In this document: piece after piece, positions 35,917-40,307 of the stretch
Layout of the letters: the number at the start of each line of letters is the position of its first letter
How positions within the stretch are numbered: position 1 is the stretch's first letter
NCBI GenBank assembly: GCA_020073205.1
Contig: JAIQFR010000031.1
Span: 1 to 40,307 of the forward strand
Source of the DNA: Terriglobia bacterium
Lineage (GTDB): Bacteria > Acidobacteriota > Polarisedimenticolia > Polarisedimenticolales > JAIQFR01
DNA: 40,307 bases
Reading direction: 5' to 3'
Notes under the pieces: model-generated
Databases searched by the model: none
Told to the model about the DNA's origin: nothing
The model's input: only the letters and a program-made list of their open reading frames with translations
Translations under genes and position numbers: made by a program

Positions 35917-36990
35917 ATGGCCCGCAATGCCGTCGTGCACGTCATCGGAACGGGGACCATCGGCGAGCCGCTCATCGGGCTCCTGTCGGATTTCAGGAAG
36001 CCCCTGGGTGTCGACGAGGTCACGTTCCACAAGCGAACCCCGCTACTCACCGATCGCTCCAAGGTCCAGAGCCTCATCCGGCGAGGCGCCAAGCTGTGCG
36101 TCGACGAGGACTCGGCCCGAGGCTTCCGCGAGCTGGGCATGGAGCCGTCGTTCGAGACCCGGGAGGCGCTCGAGCGCGCGGCGGTGGTCATCGATTGCAC
36201 GCCGTCCGGGGTGGGCACGCAGAACAAGGCCGAGTTCTACGAAAAGTTCACCGGGAGCACCCTCGGATTCATCGCCCAGGGCAGCGAGTTCGGGTTCGGG
36301 AAGCCGTACGCGCGGGGGATCAACGACCGGTCGCTGGTCAAAGGCGAGGATCAGTTCATCCAGATCGTCTCCTGCAACACCCACAACCTCTCGATCCTGA
36401 TCGATACCCTGGCGCTCCAGGACGGCGGGCCGGACAACCTGATCGAGGGACGATTCGTCTGCATGCGGCGGGCCAACGACATCTCGCAGGAGGGGAGCTT
36501 CGTCCCCTCGCCCGTGGTGGGCAAGCACAAGGACGCGCGGTTCGGCACCCACCACGCGCGGGACGCGTGGCACCTCTTCAACACCCTGAGCTACGACCTA
36601 AACCTCTTCTCCTCCGCGCTCAAGCTCAACACCCAATACATGCACACGATCTTCTTCGACATCCGCGTCAAGAAGCCGACCTCGGTGAAGCGCCTCAAGG
36701 AGCTGATCGCCGCCAACGACCGGATGGCGGTGACCTACAAGGACTCGGCGAACGCCGTGTTCTCGTTCGGCCGGGACCACGGGCACTACGGCAGGATCCT
36801 GAACGTCACCGTGGTATCGCTCCCGACCCTCGCCGTCCGGAACGAGACCGAGATCATCGGCTACTGCTTCACGCCGCAGGACGGGAACTCGCTCCTCTCC
36901 TCGGTATCCGCCGCGACCTGGTTCCTCTACCCGGAGGACTACGAGCAGCGGATCCAGTGCCTGAAGCCGTATTTCTTCAGCGAGGTCTGA
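35917..36990 (+). CDS. archaeal-type (type II) glyceraldehyde-3-phosphate dehydrogenase-like protein
   Basis: The 357-residue protein has a Rossmann GTGTIG (residues 11-16) and VVIDCTPSGVGTQNK (90-104). The catalytic-cysteine motif is SCNTHNL with Cys153, and VCMRRANDI follows. These match, in order, the GTIG, DCTPGGIGAKNK, SCNTTGL and VRRAADP landmarks of archaeal GAPDH. LNTQYMHTIFFDI corresponds to the archaeal segment carrying the catalytic histidine. The archaeal enzyme is usually about 335-340 residues. It would oxidise glyceraldehyde-3-phosphate to 1,3-bisphosphoglycerate in glycolysis or gluconeogenesis; substrate and NAD/NADP preference are inferred. ATG 35917 is chosen because AGGAGA lies upstream; an in-frame TTG at 35827 is the -35 element. 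It diverges from hprK. Confidence 0.75.
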   Translation: MARNAVVHVIGTGTIGEPLIGLLSDFRKPLGVDEVTFHKRTPLLTDRSKVQSLIRRGAKLCVDEDSARGFRELGMEPSFETREALERAAVVIDCTPSGVGTQNKAEFYEKFTGSTLGFIAQGSEFGFGKPYARGINDRSLVKGEDQFIQIVSCNTHNLSILIDTLALQDGGPDNLIEGRFVCMRRANDISQEGSFVPSPVVGKHKDARFGTHHARDAWHLFNTLSYDLNLFSSALKLNTQYMHTIFFDIRVKKPTSVKRLKELIAANDRMAVTYKDSANAVFSFGRDHGHYGRILNVTVVSLPTLAVRNETEIIGYCFTPQDGNSLLSSVSAATWFLYPEDYEQRIQCLKPYFFSEV

Positions 36991-37024
36991 CGGAAGGACC
37001 GGTCTCGAAGCGGACCGCGCTCTC

Positions 37025-38020
37025 CTAGCTCTCCTTGAGCTTGACGATCTCCGCGGTGAGCCTCGGGAGCACCTCGAACACGTCGCCCACGATCCCGTAG
37101 TCCGCGATCTTGAAGATCGGTGCCTCGGGATCCTTGTTCACCGCCACGATCACCTTCGAGGACGACATCCCGGCAAGGTGTTGGATCGCGCCGGAGATTC
37201 CGCACGCCACGTAGAGGTTCGGGGAGACCACCTTGCCGGTCTGGCCGACCTGGTGGGCGTGAGGGATCCACCCGGCGTCCACCACGGCGCGGGAAGCCCC
37301 CACGGCGCCGCCGAGCGCGCGGGCGAGGTTCCGCACGAGCGCGAAGTGCTCCGGCGCCTTCAGTCCCCGGCCGCCGGACACGATGATCGACGCTTCGGCG
37401 ACGTCCACTTCCTGCTCCGCGGGCTTCTCCACACGGACCGTGCGCACCCTGAGGGCCGTTGCCGGCATCGCCGCTTCCACGGCGACGACGTCGGCCACGC
37501 GGGCGGCGGCGGCGGGCGGAACCGGGAAGACGTTGGGTCGGAGCGTCGCCACCGCCGGCCGCACCCCGGCCGGGATCGACACCGTGGCGATGGCTTTTCC
37601 GGAGTAGACCGGCCGCCTTCCCCTCAGGCCGCCGCCGGGGTCGGGCTCCACCTCGATGAGATCGCTGAGGCACCCCACGCCGAGGCGGGCCGCGGCGCGC
37701 GGCGCCACGTCGCGCCCCAGGATCGTCGCGGCGACGAGGACCACCGCCGCCTCGGCGGATCGCGCGGCGTCGGCCAGCATCACGGCGTAGGCCTCGGGGG
37801 CGTACAGCTCGAGATGCTCGGCGTCGCACGCGAGGAGCCGGTCCGCTCCGTGTCGGGCGACGGCGTCGGCGCAGCCCGAGGCACCGGGGCCCAGGGCGAG
37901 GACGACGACCTGGCCGCCGCGGGCGTCGGCGAGCCGCCGTGCGACACCCAGAGCCTCGAGGGTCGGCCGTTTGAGCTCGCCGCCACGTCGCTCCGCGAGC
38001 ACGAGCACGTTGCCGTTCAT
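37025..38020 (-). CDS. etfA: electron transfer flavoprotein subunit alpha
   Basis: EtfA binds FAD and, with EtfB, carries electrons from acyl-CoA dehydrogenases to the quinone pool. The 331-residue protein shows the N-terminal [20 protein letters not shown]. The FAD-binding C-terminus has [45 protein letters not shown] and [19 protein letters not shown]. The ATG at 38020 overlaps the etfB stop by 1 base (TGATG). It converges on the GAPDH gene 34 bases away. Confidence 0.97.
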   Translation of the reverse strand: MNGNVLVLAERRGGELKRPTLEALGVARRLADARGGQVVVLALGPGASGCADAVARHGADRLLACDAEHLELYAPEAYAVMLADAARSAEAAVVLVAATILGRDVAPRAAARLGVGCLSDLIEVEPDPGGGLRGRRPVYSGKAIATVSIPAGVRPAVATLRPNVFPVPPAAAARVADVVAVEAAMPATALRVRTVRVEKPAEQEVDVAEASIIVSGGRGLKAPEHFALVRNLARALGGAVGASRAVVDAGWIPHAHQVGQTGKVVSPNLYVACGISGAIQHLAGMSSSKVIVAVNKDPEAPIFKIADYGIVGDVFEVLPRLTAEIVKLKES

Positions 38021-38802
38021 CAGATCACCTTCGCCTCTTCCCGGAGCAGGCGCGCGAGCTCCCGAGCGCTCGTCGCGACGTCTCCATCGAGGACCCGCCC
38101 GCCCTTGCGCGCCGGCGGGAGCGCCAGCGCCTCCCACGCGACCCTTCGCCCTGGGACAAGGTCGTCGGGATCGAGCCCGAGGTCCGCGGGTGCCTTGAGG
38201 TCGAGCGGCTTCTTCTTGGCCGCCATGATCCCTTTCAGCGACGGGTAGCGCGGCTCGTTCAACCCCTTCTCGCACGAGATCACCGCGGGAAGGCTCCCCT
38301 CCACCACTTCGACCGCCCCTTCGATTTCGCGTCGGGCGCCGAACATCCGGTCGCCGAGGGTCAGGCTCGTCACCGCGGAGGTGTGCGGAAGGTCGAGGAT
38401 CTCCGCCAGCATCGGGCCGGTCTGCCCCTCGTCGGTTCCCACCCCGTACTTGCCCAGGAGGATCAGGTCCGGCGCCTCCGCCCGGGCCACCGCCGCGAGG
38501 GCGCGCGCGCGGGCGAGGCCGTCCGCCCGATCGAGCCGATCGTCCTGGATCAGGACGGCGCGGTCGGCCCCCATGGCGAGTCCCTGCCTGAGCGAGGCCT
38601 GAGCCGACGCCTTTCCCGCGCAGACCACGACCACCTCGCCGCCCCGCGCCTCCCGAATGCGCAGCGCCTCCTCCAGGGCGTACTCGTCGAACGGGGAGGG
38701 AACCATCTTGACGCCGGCCTCGTCCAGAGAAACACCGTCCGCCGCGACCCTGACCTTGGCCTCGGTGTCGGGGACGTGCTTGATGCCCACCAGGATCTTC
38801 AT
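38020..38802 (-). CDS. etfB: electron transfer flavoprotein subunit beta
   Basis: The 260-residue partner of EtfA binds AMP. It shows KILVGIKHVPDTEAKVRV, SPFDEYALEEALRIREARGG, the signature segment LLGKYGVGTDEGQTGPMLAE, and LNEPRYPSLKGIMAAKKKPL. Start ATG at 38802. The pair probably serves acyl-CoA oxidation, in line with the enoyl-CoA hydratase at 4.5-5.3 kb. It follows fabF by 22 bases. Confidence 0.97.
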   Translation of the reverse strand: MKILVGIKHVPDTEAKVRVAADGVSLDEAGVKMVPSPFDEYALEEALRIREARGGEVVVVCAGKASAQASLRQGLAMGADRAVLIQDDRLDRADGLARARALAAVARAEAPDLILLGKYGVGTDEGQTGPMLAEILDLPHTSAVTSLTLGDRMFGARREIEGAVEVVEGSLPAVISCEKGLNEPRYPSLKGIMAAKKKPLDLKAPADLGLDPDDLVPGRRVAWEALALPPARKGGRVLDGDVATSARELARLLREEAKVI

Positions 38803-38824
38803 CGTTCTCCCCCGACCCGCCGGA

Positions 38825-40066
38825 TCAGGCCTCGTGCCCGCGCAGGAGGATCGTCGCGTTGGTGCCTCCGAAGCCGAACGAGTTGCTCAGCGCGGCTCGA
38901 ACACGCATCTCCCGGGCGACGTTCGGCACGAAGTCGAGATCGCACTCGGGGTCGGCGGCGGTCTGGTTGATGGTCGGCGGAACCCGGCCGTCGCGGACCG
39001 CCAGCGCGGCGACGGCGGTCTCGAGGCCGCCCGCGGCGCCCAGCAGGTGCCCGGTCATCGATTTGGTCGACGAGATCGCCAGGCGGCGGGCATGCTCTCC
39101 GAACACCGCCTTCACCGCCCGCACCTCGATCCGGTCGCCCGCGGGGGTCGAGGTGCCGTGGGCGTTGATGTAGTCGACCCCTTCCGGCGGCATCCCGGCG
39201 TGCTTGAGCGCCATTCTCATGCTGCGGGCGGCGCCGTCTCCGTCGTCCGACGGCGCGGATATGTGGTACGCGTCTCCGCTCAGGCCGTACCCCGCGACCT
39301 CGGCGAGGATCGGGGCGCCGCGCTCGATGGCATGCTGGCGCTCCTCCAACAGGAGGATCCCGGCCCCCTCGCCCATCACGAATCCGTCCCGCTCCGCGTC
39401 GAACGGCCGGCTGGCCTTCTCCGGCTCGTCGTTCCGCGTCGAGAGCGCCTTCATCGCGCAGAACCCGCCCACCGCGAGCGGCGAGATCACCGCCTCGGTC
39501 CCGCCGGTGATCATCGCGTCCGCGTAGCCGTCGGCGATGAGGCGGAACGATTCCCCGACCGCGTGGGTGCCGGTGGCGCAGGCGGTCACCACCGCGAGGT
39601 TCGGTCCCCTGGCGCCGAACAGGATCGACACCTGTCCTGCGGCGAGATTCGAGATCATGCCGGGGATGAAGAACGGCGAGACCTTCCGAGGCCCGCGCTC
39701 GAGCAGGTCCTTGTGGGTCCGCTCGAGGAGCGGTAGCCCGCCGATGCCCGACCCGATGAAGACTCCCACCGCCGTCGAGTTCCGCGAATCGATGACGAGG
39801 CCGGAAGTGTCCAGCGCCTCCTTCGACGCGGCGATCGCGTAGTGGATGAAGGTGTCCATCTTGCGGGCTTCCTTCCGGTCGACGAAGTTCTCCGGATCGA
39901 ACCCGCGCACCTCTCCGGCGATCCTGCAGGGGTAGGCCGACGCGTCGAATCGCGTGATCGGCCCGATGCCGCTCCTACCGGCGAGAAGCGCCGCCCAGGT
40001 GGACGGGGCGTCGAGGCCGAGCGGCGAGACGAGCCCTACGCCGGTGATGACGACCCTTCGTCCCAT
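38825..40066 (-). CDS. fabF: 3-oxoacyl-[acyl-carrier-protein] synthase II
   Basis: FabF condenses malonyl-ACP with acyl-ACP in fatty-acid elongation. The 413-residue protein carries the nucleophile Cys163 in [14 protein letters not shown]. The two histidines are in [11 protein letters not shown] and [11 protein letters not shown], and the C-terminal [10 protein letters not shown] is present. Start ATG at 40066. It follows acpP, the classical acpP-fabF order. Confidence 0.97.
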   Translation of the reverse strand: MGRRVVITGVGLVSPLGLDAPSTWAALLAGRSGIGPITRFDASAYPCRIAGEVRGFDPENFVDRKEARKMDTFIHYAIAASKEALDTSGLVIDSRNSTAVGVFIGSGIGGLPLLERTHKDLLERGPRKVSPFFIPGMISNLAAGQVSILFGARGPNLAVVTACATGTHAVGESFRLIADGYADAMITGGTEAVISPLAVGGFCAMKALSTRNDEPEKASRPFDAERDGFVMGEGAGILLLEERQHAIERGAPILAEVAGYGLSGDAYHISAPSDDGDGAARSMRMALKHAGMPPEGVDYINAHGTSTPAGDRIEVRAVKAVFGEHARRLAISSTKSMTGHLLGAAGGLETAVAALAVRDGRVPPTINQTAADPECDLDFVPNVAREMRVRAALSNSFGFGGTNATILLRGHEA

Positions 40067-40156
40067 GAAACCGCTCCGCCGGGTTCCCCCAGGCGACCCG
40101 CCGACGGCAACCGCAGCCTCCGGGCCTGCCGCAGCCGCCCGCGTTCAGAAGTTCGC

Positions 40157-40194
40157 GGCGCCCCGTCGGGAGCCCCGACGCGAGGCGGGGCGCC
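40157..40194 (-). terminator. hairpin between acpP and fabF
   Basis: GGCGCCCCG (40157-40165) pairs with CGGGGCGCC (40186-40194) over 9 bases. A second small hairpin TCGGG-AGC-CCCGA lies inside (40166-40178). It lies in the 138-base acpP-fabF gap and lacks a U-tract, so it may be an attenuator or mRNA-processing element letting acpP be made in excess. Confidence 0.4.
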
Positions 40195-40204
40195 CCCCGC
40201 GCGC

Positions 40205-40307
40205 TCAGGGCTTGGCGTGACCTTCGATGTACTCGATCGCCTGCTTCACGGTCGAGATCTTCTCGGCGTCCTCGTCGTTGATCTCGAGGCCGAATTCCTC
40301 CTCGAGC
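40205..40307 (-). CDS. acpP: acyl carrier protein (3' end only)
   Basis: The last 33 codons read [20 protein letters not shown] then [13 protein letters not shown] and stop. This is the helix III-IV end of ACP. The phosphopantetheine-bearing DSL motif lies beyond the window edge. ACP carries growing acyl chains in fatty-acid synthesis and LPS lipid A synthesis. It is upstream of fabF on the same strand. Confidence 0.92.
   Translation of the reverse strand, partial: LEEEFGLEINDEDAEKISTVKQAIEYIEGHAKP

Overview
The window is about 40 kb of GC-rich DNA (roughly 68% G+C where I counted). Nearly every gene is on the minus strand and the genes are tightly packed, with many 1-4 base stop/start overlaps. 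LPS-export genes (LptB and an LptC/LptA-type protein), sigma-54, HPr kinase/RapZ, DUF4388 and DUF1844 proteins and a Gld-type ABC exporter point to a diderm, probably uncultivated bacterium. Acidobacteriota or a neighbouring phylum would fit, but this is inference from gene content and not a placement.

Layout. Bases 1 to about 420 carry an AT-richer plus-strand fragment of a B12-binding radical-SAM-type protein. It abuts, without a gap, an rpoN gene that has lost its C-terminal RpoN box, so the junction looks chimeric (assembly artefact or recombination). Reading leftward along the minus strand, 13.4 kb to 0.4 kb holds DUF1844 - TPR/zinc-ribbon membrane protein - DUF4388/GspE-N/GspG-like fusion, then dnaK - hsp20 - group 2 sigma factor, then a DnaC-like ATPase - enoyl-CoA hydratase - lptC/lptA fusion - lptB - rpoN. 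mazG (plus) converges on accA at 14.37 kb, sharing a CTAG. From 25.6 kb down to 14.4 kb is one long directon: murJ, a three-gene Gld-type ABC exporter, a DUF4340 protein, dtd, xerD-type recombinase, a DHH-CBS-poly(A)-polymerase-type tRNA nucleotidyltransferase, accA. ssb (plus) diverges from murJ.

From 26.2 to 31.3 kb lie a TPR membrane-anchored protein, tRNA-Arg(CCT), apt, acylphosphatase, tRNA-Pro(CGG), pcm, surE, a 37-residue cysteine-containing peptide gene, tRNA-Pro(GGG), a MerR-type regulator and a small cupin. From 31.3 to 35.7 kb is a regulatory PTS block (ptsI, HPr, an EIIA of the mannose family, rapZ, hprK) with no EIIB or EIIC permease. Divergent from hprK, with its own near-consensus promoter, is an archaeal-type (type II) glyceraldehyde-3-phosphate dehydrogenase. 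The right end holds etfA, etfB, fabF and the 3' end of acpP.

How it fits together: most of the window is housekeeping (envelope biogenesis, fatty-acid synthesis and oxidation, protein quality control, tRNA processing, carbon-status signalling). I found no CRISPR array, insertion sequence, prophage or defence island. The least ordinary items are the type II GAPDH opposite hprK, the cysteine-containing mini-gene between two RNA/housekeeping genes, the DUF4388-GspG fusion, the very long LptC/LptA-type protein, and a recurring arrangement in which a TTGAC -35 element contains the stop codon of the preceding gene.
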